From an uncultured Roseovarius sp. (GTDB lineage: Bacteria > Pseudomonadota > Alphaproteobacteria > Rhodobacterales > Rhodobacteraceae): a DNA stretch of 64,000 nucleotides. The translations under genes were made by a program, and so were the position numbers. Positions 9,115 through 18,670 of this stretch are shown piece by piece (positions within the stretch are counted from its first letter, which is position 1; every line of letters begins with the position of its first letter). The notes beneath the pieces were generated by a model. It did not search any database, was not told the origin of the DNA, and saw nothing but the letters and a program-made list of their open reading frames with translations. The stretch covers positions 1 through 64,000 of the forward strand of contig NZ_CAJXNN010000004.1 in assembly GCF_913057115.1 (NCBI RefSeq). Direction: 5' to 3'.

Positions 9115-9903
9115 TTATTGCCCCGCCGGGCGGGTGAAGCCCGCCTTGGTGAAGATGTCCTGTACCTCAGGGGTGTCTAGGAAACTTAGAAGTTCAGATA
9201 CTGCGGGTTTTTTGACCGGGGTCAATGCCGCCACCGGGTAGAGGATTGGAGGATGGGAGCCGGCAGGGAAGCGGGCGATCACTTTCACGCTTTTTTCGGC
9301 GCTGGCATCGGTTTCATAGACGATGCCCAGCGGCGTGGCGCCTGACGCGACAAAGGCGAGCGCCGCGCGAACGCTGCCCGCTTGCGCAACTTGCGGGGCC
9401 ACGCCTTCCCAAAGGTCGAAATGTTGCAGGGCGGCTTTGCCATAGATGCCCGCCGGAACCGCATCCACCAAGGCCATGGCCAAACGCCCGTCGCCCAAAA
9501 GGGCGGGTAAATCGAGGCTTTTGTCGATGGTGACGGGCGGTGTATCGGGATCATGGGCGATGAGGACCAGCGCATTGCCAAGCAGATCGCGGCGAGTTTC
9601 AGAGGCGATTAGCCCCTCTTCCTCTAAACGGTTCATCCAATCCGTATTGGCTGAAATGAAGACATCGGCGGGCGCGCCCATCTGGATTTGTCGGGCGAGT
9701 TTCGAGGAGCCTGCCAGCGATAGCCGCAGGTCATGGCCTGTTTCCGCCTCGAACAGCGGTTCGATCTTTTGCAGAGCATCCGTCAGGCTTGAGGCCGCGA
9801 AAACGGTGACTTCATCCGCCCAAGATACGGCAGGAAACGCGCAGACCAAAGCCGCCGCAAGTTGCAGCTTGGCTAAGCCCAATTTGATGTGCGCGCTCCA
9901 CAT
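9115..9903 (-). CDS. modA: Molybdate-binding periplasmic protein ModA
   Basis: A 262-residue substrate-binding protein. A signal peptide runs from ATG 9903 and ends about VSWA; the mature protein starts DEVTVFAASSLTDALQ, the classic ModA N-terminus whose serines contact the oxyanion. Later motifs LAGSSKLARQIQMGAPADVFISAN and VASGATPLGIVYETDA also match the family. The upstream frame extending to 9960 would precede the signal peptide and is not used. First gene of modABC. No clear ModE box was recognised upstream. Confidence 0.94.
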   Translation of the reverse strand: MWSAHIKLGLAKLQLAAALVCAFPAVSWADEVTVFAASSLTDALQKIEPLFEAETGHDLRLSLAGSSKLARQIQMGAPADVFISANTDWMNRLEEEGLIASETRRDLLGNALVLIAHDPDTPPVTIDKSLDLPALLGDGRLAMALVDAVPAGIYGKAALQHFDLWEGVAPQVAQAGSVRAALAFVASGATPLGIVYETDASAEKSVKVIARFPAGSHPPILYPVAALTPVKKPAVSELLSFLDTPEVQDIFTKAGFTRPAGQ

Positions 9904-9989
9904 GTGATGTGCCCGTTGATTGCAGTAGCGCGAGACTAACCCCTTAGCCGCCAAGCGCAAGAAAACCCGAACGGACCAATGCGCGCAGG

Positions 9990-11132
9990 TCAGGCCGGTT
10001 TGGGCAGGCGATTGCGCACCAGTTTGGCCCAGAACTCGGCCCCGATGGGCAGGAGCGCATCGTTGAAGTCATAATCGCTACTGTGCAGGGGTTGGGCGTG
10101 TGGCCCCTCCTCGCCATTGCCCATCAGCAGGAAGCAGGCGGGAACGGCGGCGGCGAAATGCGCGAAGTCCTCGGAAAAGCTCATGGGTTGGCGATCTGCC
10201 AGGGTGTCGAGGCCCATGGTGCGGGCGGTGTTGACAATTGCCTCGGTCGGCTCGGACGCGTTGATGGTTTCGATAAACTCGGTTTTGAAGGTCATCTCAG
10301 CGGTGATGCCGTGAGCCTTGGCGATACCTTCGGTGATTTGGCACATTAAGCCTTCAATCGCCTCGCGGTCCTGTGGGTCGCGGGCGCGCACATCGCCCTT
10401 GAGCGTCGCATGACCGGGCAAGACATTACGCTGGCCATCCGTGAGGAACTCGGTCACCGAAACCACCGCGCCCGCACCGGGGGCCAGTTTGCGTGACACG
10501 ATGGTTTGCAAGGCCTGCACCATTTCGGCCCCGATGGTGATGGCATCGCGCCCGGCCTGCGGCATGGAGGCATGGCCGCCCTGCCCTTGGATATGGATTT
10601 CAAACAGGCTTTCGCTGGAACAGATAAGCCCGTGGCGGGTGGAAATCTGGCCCAAAGGCGCGCCCGGCAGGTTGTGGATGGCATAGACCTCCTCGATCGG
10701 GAAGCGCTCTAATACGCCTTCGTCGATCATGGCGCGGGCACCGAGGCCGTGTTCCTCGTTCGGTTGGAACAGAAAGACGACGGTGCCATCGAATTCCGGA
10801 TTGGCGGAAAGGGTTTGGGCCGCGCCGAGCAGCATGGTCATATGTCCATCGTGGCCGCAGGCGTGCATCACGCCGGGGGTTTGCGAGGGGTAGTCGTGTC
10901 GGCTGGTTTCATGGATCGGCAGGGCATCCAAATCAGCCCGCAAGCCGATGGCGCGATTGCCTTGACCGGCGCGCAGGATGCCAACAACGCCGGTACCTTC
11001 ATGCACCTCAAGCCCCAGATCGCGCAGGATTTGCGCAACACGCGCCTTGGTGTTCACCTCGTGGAAGCCGAGTTCCGGGGCCATATGAAACTCGCGCCGA
11101 AGCGAGGTGAGGGTTTGTGGATCGTTTGGCAT
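9990..11132 (-). CDS. M20 family amidohydrolase (hippurate hydrolase type)
   Basis: A 380-residue zinc-dependent amidohydrolase of the M20D group, which includes hippurate hydrolases, N-acyl amino acid amidohydrolases and IAA-amino acid hydrolases. Metal-site motifs are GLRADLDALPI, HACGHDGHMTMLLGAA and NEEHGLGARAMI, with a closing FSEDFAHF. A dimerisation or lid domain lies in the middle. ATG 11132 was chosen because GGAGG lies 6 bases upstream. The cytosolic substrate is not determinable from the sequence. It is a single-gene unit between modA and tRNA-Pro. Confidence 0.88.
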   Translation of the reverse strand: MPNDPQTLTSLRREFHMAPELGFHEVNTKARVAQILRDLGLEVHEGTGVVGILRAGQGNRAIGLRADLDALPIHETSRHDYPSQTPGVMHACGHDGHMTMLLGAAQTLSANPEFDGTVVFLFQPNEEHGLGARAMIDEGVLERFPIEEVYAIHNLPGAPLGQISTRHGLICSSESLFEIHIQGQGGHASMPQAGRDAITIGAEMVQALQTIVSRKLAPGAGAVVSVTEFLTDGQRNVLPGHATLKGDVRARDPQDREAIEGLMCQITEGIAKAHGITAEMTFKTEFIETINASEPTEAIVNTARTMGLDTLADRQPMSFSEDFAHFAAAVPACFLLMGNGEEGPHAQPLHSSDYDFNDALLPIGAEFWAKLVRNRLPKPA

Positions 11133-11230
11133 CGAGGCCTCCTGTCGGGTTTGCGACAGTTTAGGCAAAACATACCTGCGCAACAGGGCGAAACGCAGCC
11201 CTAGGTCATAAAAGTTGGATGTCGAGAACT

Positions 11231-11307
11231 TGGTCGGAGTGAGAGGATTCGAACCTCCGACCCCTGCCTCCCGAAGACAGTGCTCTACCAGGCTGAGCTA
11301 CACTCCG
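11231..11307 (-). tRNA. tRNA-Pro (CGG anticodon)
   Basis: The reverse complement folds as a cloverleaf: acceptor CGGAGTG pairs with CACTCCG, D-arm GCTC/GAGC, anticodon stem CTGTC/GGCAG with loop TTCGGGA (anticodon CGG), and T-arm GGAGG-TTCGAAT-CCTCT. The 3' end has discriminator A and encoded CCA. It reads proline codon CCG. Confidence 0.95.
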
Positions 11308-11407
11308 ACCGTGAGACAGGCGATTAAACCCGCGTCTTGGGAAATGCAAGGGCGGAATCGGTTGTCGTGGATGGGAAATGCGGGTGGCGATGCCGCCCGC
11401 GCCACGG

Positions 11408-12511
11408 TCAAAGGCTGCTGTCCAAGGCGGCGATAATTGCGTCGCCCATTTCGCTGGTCGAAACCGGTTGTGCGCCCTCTTCACCCAGAAGGTCGGCGGT
11501 GCGCTTGCCTTCAGCCAGTACCGACTCGACAGCTTGTTCAAGGCGCGTGGCCTCGTCACCCTTGTCGAAGCTATAGCGCAGGGCCATGGCGAAGCTGAGA
11601 ATGCAGGCAATCGGGTTGGCCTTTCCTTCACCCGCGATGTCGGGCGCGGAGCCGTGGACTGGCTCATACAGCGCCTTGGGCCGGCCATTGGCCATCGGGG
11701 CACCCAGCGAAGCCGAGGGAAGCATACCAAGCGACCCGGTCAGCATGGCGGCGGCATCGGACAGAAGATCGCCAAACAGGTTGTCGGTCACGATGACGTC
11801 GAACTGTTTGGGCCAGCGGCAGAGTTGCATCGCGCCGGCATCGGCGTACATGTGCGAGAGTTCGACCTCGGGGTAATCTTTGGCCACTTCGGTAACGACC
11901 TCACGCCAAAGAATGCCGGATTCCATCACGTTTGCCTTTTCCATCGAGCAGAGTTTCTTGTTGCGGCGCATGGCCAGTTCGAAGGCACTACGTGCAACAC
12001 GATCCACTTCGGATTCAGTGTAGCGTTGCGTGTTGATACCGACGCGCTCGTTGCCTTCTTCGAAGATGCCGCGCGGCTCTCCGAAATAGACGCCGGAGGT
12101 CAACTCGCGGACGATCATGATGTCTAGGCCTGCAACCACATCGCGCTTTAGGCTTGAGAAATCCGCCAATGCATCAAAACACTGCGCCGGGCGCAGATTG
12201 GCGAAAAGGTCCATTTCCTTGCGGAGGCGCAAAAGGCCGCGTTCGGGTTTCACGCTGAAGTCCAGCACATCGTATTTCGGGCCGCCCACCGCTCCAAGAA
12301 GTACTGCGTCAACCTCTTGCGCTTTGGCCATGGTATCGTCGTGCAGGGGCGTGCCGTGTTTATCATAGGCGGCCCCACCGACCAGATCCTCGCTTACATC
12401 AAAAGGCATGTCGCGCTTGGCGCCGAACCAGTCGATGATCTTGGTGACCTCGGCCATGACTTCGGGGCCGATGCCATCACCGGGGAGAATAAGAAGCGAG
12501 GGGGTACTCAT
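11408..12511 (-). CDS. leuB: 3-isopropylmalate dehydrogenase
   Basis: The 367-residue NAD-dependent decarboxylating dehydrogenase of leucine synthesis. It shows the opening [14 protein letters not shown], the substrate-binding Arg region (LFANLRPAQ and [12 protein letters not shown]) and the cofactor and metal region [34 protein letters not shown] is the family signature for NAD specificity. It is transcribed leftward, downstream of leuC and leuD, but separated from them by a membrane-protein gene and an EEP-family gene. The start [13 protein letters not shown] is standard. Confidence 0.97.
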   Translation of the reverse strand: MSTPSLLILPGDGIGPEVMAEVTKIIDWFGAKRDMPFDVSEDLVGGAAYDKHGTPLHDDTMAKAQEVDAVLLGAVGGPKYDVLDFSVKPERGLLRLRKEMDLFANLRPAQCFDALADFSSLKRDVVAGLDIMIVRELTSGVYFGEPRGIFEEGNERVGINTQRYTESEVDRVARSAFELAMRRNKKLCSMEKANVMESGILWREVVTEVAKDYPEVELSHMYADAGAMQLCRWPKQFDVIVTDNLFGDLLSDAAAMLTGSLGMLPSASLGAPMANGRPKALYEPVHGSAPDIAGEGKANPIACILSFAMALRYSFDKGDEATRLEQAVESVLAEGKRTADLLGEEGAQPVSTSEMGDAIIAALDSSL

Positions 12512-12588
12512 GGCGTGGGTCCTTCGAGTTGATCAAGTTGGACATCGCCTAGCCTGAGTACCGGCAATGGTCAAGAAAGCCGGGCTTA

Positions 12589-13782
12589 TCAAGGCATGGC
12601 AAGGTCGACCCAAACCATGCGATGCGGGCCCGCGGCACGTGCATCGGCAGCCTCGGGCGCATCGCTTGGTGGCCAGTGAACACCCGCGCCCTGCACATCA
12701 AGATCAATCGATGGTAAGATATACTGAACCCGGAGATGGCCGGGGCCATCATCGGGCCATGCCACGGTATCCAGTCTTTCGGCGTCAAACCGATTGGCGT
12801 TTCGCGATACGGGCCGCTTGGGCTTTGGGTCTTGCAAGCGCGGGTCGGCCAAGAGATTTTGAATGCCCTCTTTTCGCCCCTCACCGTCGGTGGGATCAAC
12901 GTTGGCATTGCCAACAAGAACAAATTCACTCCGAGGTGGCTGTCCGAATTTGCCATCAAGGTAGAGTTGCCAGAAACGGATTTCATCATGGTTGCGTCGG
13001 CCGTTCCGATCTTCGGGACCATCGAACACCGGGGGCGTGGCATGGAAGGTCAAGATGTGGAGCGACCTATTCTTCGAAACGACCACCGGGACGACCCAAT
13101 GGGCCACGGAAGACAGGCGCTGCACAGTTTGGGCAGCGGTTGATGGAAAGGGGGCACCCTTGGACTTGGGCAAATGAGCTCCCGGAATATCCTTCCATTT
13201 CAATGCCGTGAAATCCTGCACACCGTCGATATCAAATGGATAGCGCGAGAGTATGGCCATACCGCCTTGGCCAGCGAACCAACCGTAGCCTTGCTTATCC
13301 CGTGCTCGTCCAAGATAACCGTCCCCGTCCATATCGAGTCCGGTTGTCATTCCGGTGTTTGGCCGCCGAGCAAAAAGATAGGCAAATCGCGGCCCTCCCA
13401 AGTCCGCTATACGGTCTCGTAGAGCGGTCAGCGCAACTTGACCATGGTCATAGTCCACGCCTTGCAGTACCAGAATATCGGGATTGACTCGTCGAACGAC
13501 CGCGGCAAAAGCGGTAACTTGTGGATCGTCTCGGAGTATGTCGCGCAGCAAGAGGCCCGGGCCATTGCGTTCGAGCGCGGCATTCATCGTTGCGATACGT
13601 AGGGTTTCCGCCGCAAGAGGCGCGAGGTTCAAGACCAGCGCACAAAGGCAGGCGGCTAGGCGCGCTGCATATTCTCGAGTTCGGCCTGTGCGTAAGCGCG
13701 GCGGCGCTTGTCTTCGATCATCTGGGCGACCCGCCCCATGGCGATCCCGCGCATCAGCATACTTGCAGGTAGGAAAGCCCAT
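12589..13782 (-). CDS. Secreted endonuclease/exonuclease/phosphatase-family protein
   Basis: The conserved domain begins at LRIATMNAALERNG and includes VNPDILVLQGVDYD, PNTGMTTGLDMDGDGYLG, GMAILSRYPFD, LHILTFHATPPVFDG and VLVGNANVDPTDGEG. These are the ordered motifs of the metal-dependent EEP fold (nuclease or phosphoesterase). A hydrophobic leader (AARLAACLCALVLNLAPLAAE) lies just before the domain, implying export, but no ATG, GTG or TTG sits just before it in this frame. The nearest in-frame ATG (13782) overlaps the upstream membrane-protein gene by more than 100 bases, and a TTG inside the leader is another candidate. The start is therefore unresolved. It lies inside the leucine gene region; substrate unknown. 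Confidence 0.75.
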   Translation of the reverse strand: MGFPTCKYADARDRHGAGRPDDRRQAPPRLRTGRTREYAARLAACLCALVLNLAPLAAETLRIATMNAALERNGPGLLLRDILRDDPQVTAFAAVVRRVNPDILVLQGVDYDHGQVALTALRDRIADLGGPRFAYLFARRPNTGMTTGLDMDGDGYLGRARDKQGYGWFAGQGGMAILSRYPFDIDGVQDFTALKWKDIPGAHLPKSKGAPFPSTAAQTVQRLSSVAHWVVPVVVSKNRSLHILTFHATPPVFDGPEDRNGRRNHDEIRFWQLYLDGKFGQPPRSEFVLVGNANVDPTDGEGRKEGIQNLLADPRLQDPKPKRPVSRNANRFDAERLDTVAWPDDGPGHLRVQYILPSIDLDVQGAGVHWPPSDAPEAADARAAGPHRMVWVDLAMP

Positions 13783-14594
13783 GCCGTTGTCGTCCACACC
13801 AAGGTTTGCGGGCTGGACATAAAGGCCGGATCCACGAAATCCGATGCCGCCTTGATGGCCGCCGGAATCAAGAATGGCAGCAAACACCCTAACACAATGT
13901 TAAGACCGGAATCGCGCCGCAGACGTTGCAGAACATCGCCGCCACCTGTCGGATCGAAGAGCGGCAAGTTGACCCAGACATTGAACGCACCATTTCGCAC
14001 CGGCCAGCCGAACCCACGCACGAGCACGAGAAAGACGATCATCATGGCCACGGACACCGAATAGGAAATACCTGCCGCTATGCGTACTGTAGAAATCAGC
14101 TCAGGGTCGGCACCATCTGGCATCATCAACACGACAAGCCGAACAGGTGAGAATGGGAAGTCGATAAGCCCCCCGAGCACAGCGCCAGCTTTCGTGATTA
14201 TGATTGTCCACCCTGTCGGGTCGGTTTGACCCCGGCAGATCATGGATAGAAGAACAACGGTCACGAACAAGCCAATAAAACGCATGCGATTAAACGGGGG
14301 TGCAAATCGAAACTCAATAAAGCTGGGATAACGGCCATAGTATTCGATGAAGGTCATGCATGCGGCGAGGATGGCCAAGACCACCACGACTTGCGCGGTA
14401 TCGGCCGCTGTATGCGGCAAGATCAGTGACGGTGTGGCCACCATCATACCAACCATGACTGCACGTAAAAGCGCGCTTGTCAGCTGCGAAACCACTGCCC
14501 ATTTCCCTTCAAACTGGTCCGTCGCGATACGTTGCCGCGCCGTTGTTCCAACTTGACCCCGCTTGTCGTCGCGGATTGCCTCATTCTTGCCCAA
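13656..14594 (-). CDS. Multi-spanning membrane protein of unknown function
   Basis: A 312-residue protein with about six predicted membrane segments: near residues 40-60, 66-86, 105-122, 170-200, 230-250 and 265-285. The charged C-terminal tail (IEDKRRRAYAQAELENMQ) is probably cytosolic. No transport or enzyme motif was recognised. It is transcribed leftward between leuD and the EEP-family gene and overlaps the latter's leader, so the two are probably expressed together. Conservation of this pair between leuCD and leuB would have to be checked in other Roseobacters. Confidence 0.7.
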   Translation of the reverse strand: MGKNEAIRDDKRGQVGTTARQRIATDQFEGKWAVVSQLTSALLRAVMVGMMVATPSLILPHTAADTAQVVVVLAILAACMTFIEYYGRYPSFIEFRFAPPFNRMRFIGLFVTVVLLSMICRGQTDPTGWTIIITKAGAVLGGLIDFPFSPVRLVVLMMPDGADPELISTVRIAAGISYSVSVAMMIVFLVLVRGFGWPVRNGAFNVWVNLPLFDPTGGGDVLQRLRRDSGLNIVLGCLLPFLIPAAIKAASDFVDPAFMSSPQTLVWTTTAWAFLPASMLMRGIAMGRVAQMIEDKRRRAYAQAELENMQRA

Positions 14595-14809
14595 TTTTTG
14601 CCTACTTTCGCTTTCCGGCTCAAGTCATTGTCTCACAAGACATTGATTTTCGGGCAATTTGATGGATTGAGTGGTGCGAGAATGCATCAATACAGGCGCG
14701 AAAATCTGACGGCCTTGTGCGCGGGCACAAAATGTAGCGGTTCTCCAGCCTGCCGCTACTATAGCCTACACGCTATTCGCTAAGAAACGGTTTACATATT
14801 GGGAAAATT

Positions 14810-14844
14810 AATGGCCGCCAAAGCAAAAAACCGCAGCGGCCATT
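14810..14844 (-). terminator. Stem-loop downstream of leuD
   Basis: AATGGCCGC at 14810-14818 pairs with GCGGCCATT at 14836-14844. On the leftward transcript it is followed by AATTTTCCC, a weak U tract. It probably ends or attenuates the leuCD transcript. Confidence 0.55.
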
Positions 14845-14863
14845 CCAAAATTCATGTTTTCGC

Positions 14864-15469
14864 TTAGACCCAAGGGCGCGCCGCGCCAGCTTTTTCCTCA
14901 AAACTGTCAATTGCAGGGCCTTTTTCCAAGGTCAGTGCAATGTCGTCCAGACCTTCAAGCAAACAGTGCTTTTTGAAAGCGTCAATCTCAAATGCCACAA
15001 TCTCGCCATCCGATGTGGTGACGGTTTGGGCTTCAAGGTCCACAATCATCCGCGCGTTCGAGCCCTTCTGGGCATCTTTCATCAACACATCGACCCGCTC
15101 TTGCGGCAAAGCTATGGGCAGAATGCCGTTCTTGAAGCAGTTATTGTAGAAGATATCGGCAAAACTGGGCGCGATGACACAGCGAATGCCAAAGTCCTTG
15201 ATCGCCCAAGGGGCATGTTCGCGGCTGGAACCGCAACCGAAGTTATCCCCGGCAACCAGAATCTCCGCCTCGCGGTACTGCGGTTTGTTCAGCACGAAAT
15301 CGGGGATTTCGTGGCCATCGTCGTCAAACCGCATTTCATCGAACAGATTTTTGCCCAGGCCCGATCGCTTGATGGTTTTCAAGAACAGTTTGGGGATGAT
15401 CATGTCAGTATCGACATTGATCAACGGCATCGGTGCCGCGATACCTGTAAGTTTTTCGAACTTTTCCAT
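14864..15469 (-). CDS. leuD: 3-isopropylmalate dehydratase small subunit
   Basis: A 201-residue small subunit that forms the isomerase with LeuC and converts 2- to 3-isopropylmalate. Typical motifs are [39 protein letters not shown] and [22 protein letters not shown] 15469 was chosen because it overlaps the leuC stop by one base (TAATG) and gives the standard length; longer frames upstream lie inside leuC. Confidence 0.97.
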   Translation of the reverse strand: MEKFEKLTGIAAPMPLINVDTDMIIPKLFLKTIKRSGLGKNLFDEMRFDDDGHEIPDFVLNKPQYREAEILVAGDNFGCGSSREHAPWAIKDFGIRCVIAPSFADIFYNNCFKNGILPIALPQERVDVLMKDAQKGSNARMIVDLEAQTVTTSDGEIVAFEIDAFKKHCLLEGLDDIALTLEKGPAIDSFEEKAGAARPWV

Positions 15470-16872
15470 TACATCATCTCCCGAACGTCGGTCAGCTTTC
15501 CGGTGATGGCAGCGGCCGCTGCCATTTGTGGCGACATCAGATGCGTGCGCCCGCCGCGGCCTTGACGGCCCTCGAAGTTCCGGTTCGACGTGGCTGCGCA
15601 ACGCTCACCGGGGCTAAGCTGATCCGGGTTCATCGCAAGGCACATGGAACAACCCGCGAGCCGCCATTCAAACCCGGCGTCCTTGAAGATGTCGGCAAGG
15701 CCTTCGTCCTCGGCCTGGGCGCGCACAAGCCCCGAACCGGGCACGACCATCGCACGCAGACCTTCCTTGATCTTTTTGCCTTTCAGGATTTCGGCGGCGG
15801 CCCGAAGATCCTCTATCCGGCCATTGGTGCAGGAGCCGATAAAGACCGTGTCAATTTCGATATCACTGAGCTTTTGGCCTGCTTGAAGGCCCATGTACTC
15901 CAACGCGCGCTTGGCGGCGTCAACTTTGCCACCGTCGAAATCACTTGGATTCGGGACAGTATCAGTGATGGGCAGGACATCCTCCGGCGATGTGCCCCAA
16001 GTGACAACCGGAGCAATGTCCTCGCCTTTGATGGTGATCACCTTGTCCCAATGCGCGTCGTCATCGGAATAGAGCGTTTTCCACCATGCCATCGCGGCTT
16101 CCCATTGTGCGCCCTTCGGCGCATGCGGACGGCCATTGATATACTCGAAGGTGGTCTCGTCCGGGGCGATCAAACCTGCACGCGCGCCGCCCTCGATAGC
16201 CATGTTGCAGACGGTCATCCGCCCTTCCATCGAAAGCGAGCGAATCGCCTCGCCACAATACTCAATGACGTAACCGGTGCCGCCGGCGGTACCGGTCTCA
16301 CCAATCACCGAAAGGGTGATATCCTTGGCCGTCACACCGGGGCGCAACTGCCCGGTGATCTCTACCTTCATGTTCTTCGATTTGGACTGAATCAGGGTCT
16401 GGGTCGCCAGAACATGCTCGACCTCGGATGTACCGATACCATGTGCCAATGCGCCGAAGGCGCCGTGCGTGGCGGTATGGCTGTCGCCGCAAACCACGGT
16501 CATCCCCGGAAGGGTCCAGCCCTGTTCAGGGCCGACGATATGCACGATACCCTGGCGCACATCGTTCACAGGATAGTAGTTGATGCCGAAATCCTTGGCG
16601 TTCTTGTCAAGCGCCTCGACCTGAATACGGCTTTCTTCGTTCTTAATCCCTTTCACGCGGTCCGGCGTCGTCGGAACATTGTGATCCGGCACTGCGATGG
16701 TGTTTTCCGGCTTGCGCACCTTCCGGCCCGCCATACGCAGCCCTTCAAAGGCTTGCGGGCTGGTCACTTCGTGCACAAGGTGGCGGTCGATGTAGAGCAG
16801 GGATGTGCCATCCTCGGCTTCGTGCACAAGATGCGCATCCCAGATTTTATCATAGAGTGTTTTGGGGGACAT
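15469..16872 (-). CDS. leuC: 3-isopropylmalate dehydratase large subunit
   Basis: A 467-residue aconitase-type large subunit. 4Fe-4S ligands are visible in FIGSCTNGR and [12 protein letters not shown]. Other signatures are [16 protein letters not shown] and the opening [19 protein letters not shown] 16872 was chosen for the GAGAGGACC ribosome binding site and because the length equals the E. coli enzyme (466). The frame remains open further upstream to 17151, but that part is not LeuC-like. First gene of the leftward leuC-leuD unit. Confidence 0.97.
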   Translation of the reverse strand: MSPKTLYDKIWDAHLVHEAEDGTSLLYIDRHLVHEVTSPQAFEGLRMAGRKVRKPENTIAVPDHNVPTTPDRVKGIKNEESRIQVEALDKNAKDFGINYYPVNDVRQGIVHIVGPEQGWTLPGMTVVCGDSHTATHGAFGALAHGIGTSEVEHVLATQTLIQSKSKNMKVEITGQLRPGVTAKDITLSVIGETGTAGGTGYVIEYCGEAIRSLSMEGRMTVCNMAIEGGARAGLIAPDETTFEYINGRPHAPKGAQWEAAMAWWKTLYSDDDAHWDKVITIKGEDIAPVVTWGTSPEDVLPITDTVPNPSDFDGGKVDAAKRALEYMGLQAGQKLSDIEIDTVFIGSCTNGRIEDLRAAAEILKGKKIKEGLRAMVVPGSGLVRAQAEDEGLADIFKDAGFEWRLAGCSMCLAMNPDQLSPGERCAATSNRNFEGRQGRGGRTHLMSPQMAAAAAITGKLTDVREMM

Positions 16873-17306
16873 TGGTCCTCTCCCGTTTTGGCGATCGAAA
16901 ATAGGCTGAACAGGGTGCATGCCGTTCATAGGCGCGACAGCACCGTCATGGTCGCACCAAAGAAACGCCAGGGCAGGCGCGCGCGATCGTCCATGTCGAA
17001 AATCCGTGTCATGCTTTGTCAGATACAGTCGAACCCTGAGTCTATCAAGGGGATTGCGCGCCCAAACCCAAAAGCCCCTTTCTTCTGGCCAGAAATATCC
17101 TGGGGGTGAATTGGCCAAAGGCCAAGAGGGGGCAACGCCCCCTGCACTCAACCAACCTGTGCGCCGAAGGCGCTCAATTAGGGCATTCCGGCTTTAACCT
17201 GAGACAGCAGTGAAAGGCGGAACGCCTGCAACGAGTGAGCGGAGCACGGCATTTCGCGAAGACCCTTGGTGCAGGTTTTTCGCGAAACGCTTTGGGTCAA
17301 GCTCCG
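16873..17306. other. Intergenic region between leuC and petR
   Basis: About 430 bases with no supported gene. It contains the leuC promoter side and several small hairpins: GGGGGCAACGCCCCC around 17129-17143 and GCGCCGAAGGCGC around 17161-17173. Two copies of the palindrome TTCGCGAA lie at 17253-17260 and 17279-17286, 26 bases apart. The latter lie just past the end of petR (17307). Their role is unknown. Confidence 0.5.
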
Positions 17307-18008
17307 TCAATCCGGGGCGAGCATGTATCCTTCGCCCCGAACAGTCTGGAGATAGCGGGGCTGCTTTGGATCGGCTTCGATCTTGCGGCGCAGGCGCGTG
17401 ATTTGCACGTCCACCGCCCGTTCCTGAGCTTGTCCCTTGTCGCGGCCCAATTCCTCAACCAGCATTGCGCGGCTTACTGGCTCACGCAGGTTTTCCGAGA
17501 AGATACGCATCAGTTGAACCTCGGTCGCGGTAAGGCGTACCGTTTCGTCACCGCGCATCAATTCGGACCGTTCGATGTCAAAACGGACATAACCCATTTG
17601 CAAAACCTTGGGGGCAGTCGCCTCGATCTCAGGATCTGGCATTCGCCTCAAGATGGCATTGATCCGAAGCAGCAGTTCCTTGGGCTCAAAGGGCTTTGCC
17701 AAGTAATCATCCGCGCCCGCCTCAAGACCACTAATCCGGTCTTCGGTTTCACCTTTGGCCGTAAGAAGCAGGATTGGCGTCGCAATCTTTTCCCGCAACG
17801 ATCGTGTCAGCGCGACGCCATCTTCACCCGGCATCATCACGTCCATCACGATCATGTCGAACTCCAACCCGGAAAGAATGCGTCTTGCATGTTCCGCATC
17901 GCGAGCAACGGACACAAGAAAGCCGTGGCGCGCCAAGAATTTGCGCAGCAAACCGCGAATGCGCTCATCATCATCCACGATCAGAAGGTGGGGCGCGGGT
18001 GCTGTCAT
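17307..18008 (-). CDS. petR: OmpR-family response regulator PetR
   Basis: A 233-residue two-component regulator. The receiver domain (about 1-120) has the acidic pair in LLIVDDDERIRG, the phospho-acceptor Asp in MIVMDVMMPGEDG, the Thr in ILLLTAKG and the Lys in DYLAKPFEPKEL. A winged-helix DNA-binding domain follows (about 135-230), ending TVRGEGYMLAPD. It overlaps the MarR-type gene petP by four bases. This order and overlap match the petP-petR pair of Rhodobacter capsulatus, where petR was reported necessary for photosynthetic and respiratory growth. No sensor kinase gene is adjacent. Confidence 0.9.
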   Translation of the reverse strand: MTAPAPHLLIVDDDERIRGLLRKFLARHGFLVSVARDAEHARRILSGLEFDMIVMDVMMPGEDGVALTRSLREKIATPILLLTAKGETEDRISGLEAGADDYLAKPFEPKELLLRINAILRRMPDPEIEATAPKVLQMGYVRFDIERSELMRGDETVRLTATEVQLMRIFSENLREPVSRAMLVEELGRDKGQAQERAVDVQITRLRRKIEADPKQPRYLQTVRGEGYMLAPD

Positions 18009-18502
18009 GTGTCCTTTTCCCGGATAGCATGGTATTTTCGGCGCAACTCCGGATCCATCATGGCCTCCAACACTTGCCGGAAACCAGCAACGGCTTCTGG
18101 ACCTGCTTCGCGATAGGCCGCTCGCATGCGATTGCGCTGCGCATCCGAGAGCTTGCGTTCAAGAGATTTTCCCTCGTCAGTCAAATGCAGGTTTCGCTCC
18201 CGCTTGTCCGACGTGCCAATGTGGCTTTCGACCAAGCCGTCCTCAATCAAGGTCCGCAAGACCCGGTTCAAGGATTGCTTGGTAACGCCAAGAATACCCA
18301 AAAGGTTGTTCACCGTGGTTCCGGGGCATCGGGAAATGAAGTGGAGTGCCCGGTGGTGCGCCCGACCGTAGGCAAGAGTCGCAAGAATGCGGTCAGGATC
18401 GGCGGTGAACCCGCGATAGGCAAAAAACATTGCCTCGATGCCCTGACGCAGTTGTTCGTCGGTTAGAAAAAGGAGGGTCTCACCACCTTGACGGTCCGGC
18501 AT
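18005..18502 (-). CDS. petP: MarR-family regulator PetP
   Basis: A 165-residue MarR-type winged-helix protein. The recognition region is GTTVNNLLGILGVTKQSLNRVLRTLIEDGL and the wing contains SDKRERNLHLTDEGKSLE. The preceding helix includes FISRCPGTT. Translationally coupled to petR by a 4-base ATGA overlap. A perfect ATGTCA-N7-TGACAT inverted repeat about 40 bases upstream could be its operator. Divergent from ilvE. Confidence 0.88.
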   Translation of the reverse strand: MPDRQGGETLLFLTDEQLRQGIEAMFFAYRGFTADPDRILATLAYGRAHHRALHFISRCPGTTVNNLLGILGVTKQSLNRVLRTLIEDGLVESHIGTSDKRERNLHLTDEGKSLERKLSDAQRNRMRAAYREAGPEAVAGFRQVLEAMMDPELRRKYHAIREKDT

Positions 18503-18542
18503 GCTGCACCCCTCTGAACTGAATCAAACTTCCCGCCATATT

Positions 18543-18561
18543 ATGTCAGCTTTATTGACAT
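18543..18561. promoter_or_regulatory. Candidate MarR-type operator between petP and ilvE
   Basis: ATGTCA at 18543-18548 and TGACAT at 18556-18561 form a perfect inverted repeat with a 7-base spacer in the divergent promoter region. Size and placement suit a MarR dimer, and autoregulation by PetP is inferred. Confidence 0.4.
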
Positions 18562-18670
18562 TCCAAGAGCGAACTGGTAGCGAATCGCAGTTTTGGCGCA
18601 ATATTGTGTCCACTTCGGACGTATCTTGCGCAACATATGCAAAGTACACCCTTGGAGCGGGAGAAAGACG

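Noticed and set aside
15526..17109. Plus-strand open frame of about 530 codons
   Set aside because: Antisense to leuC, which has all its Fe-S and substrate motifs; the frame is a by-product of GC bias.
17210..17401. Short plus-strand frame beside petR
   Set aside because: Overlaps the petR coding end in antisense and contains repeat palindromes; no support as a protein.
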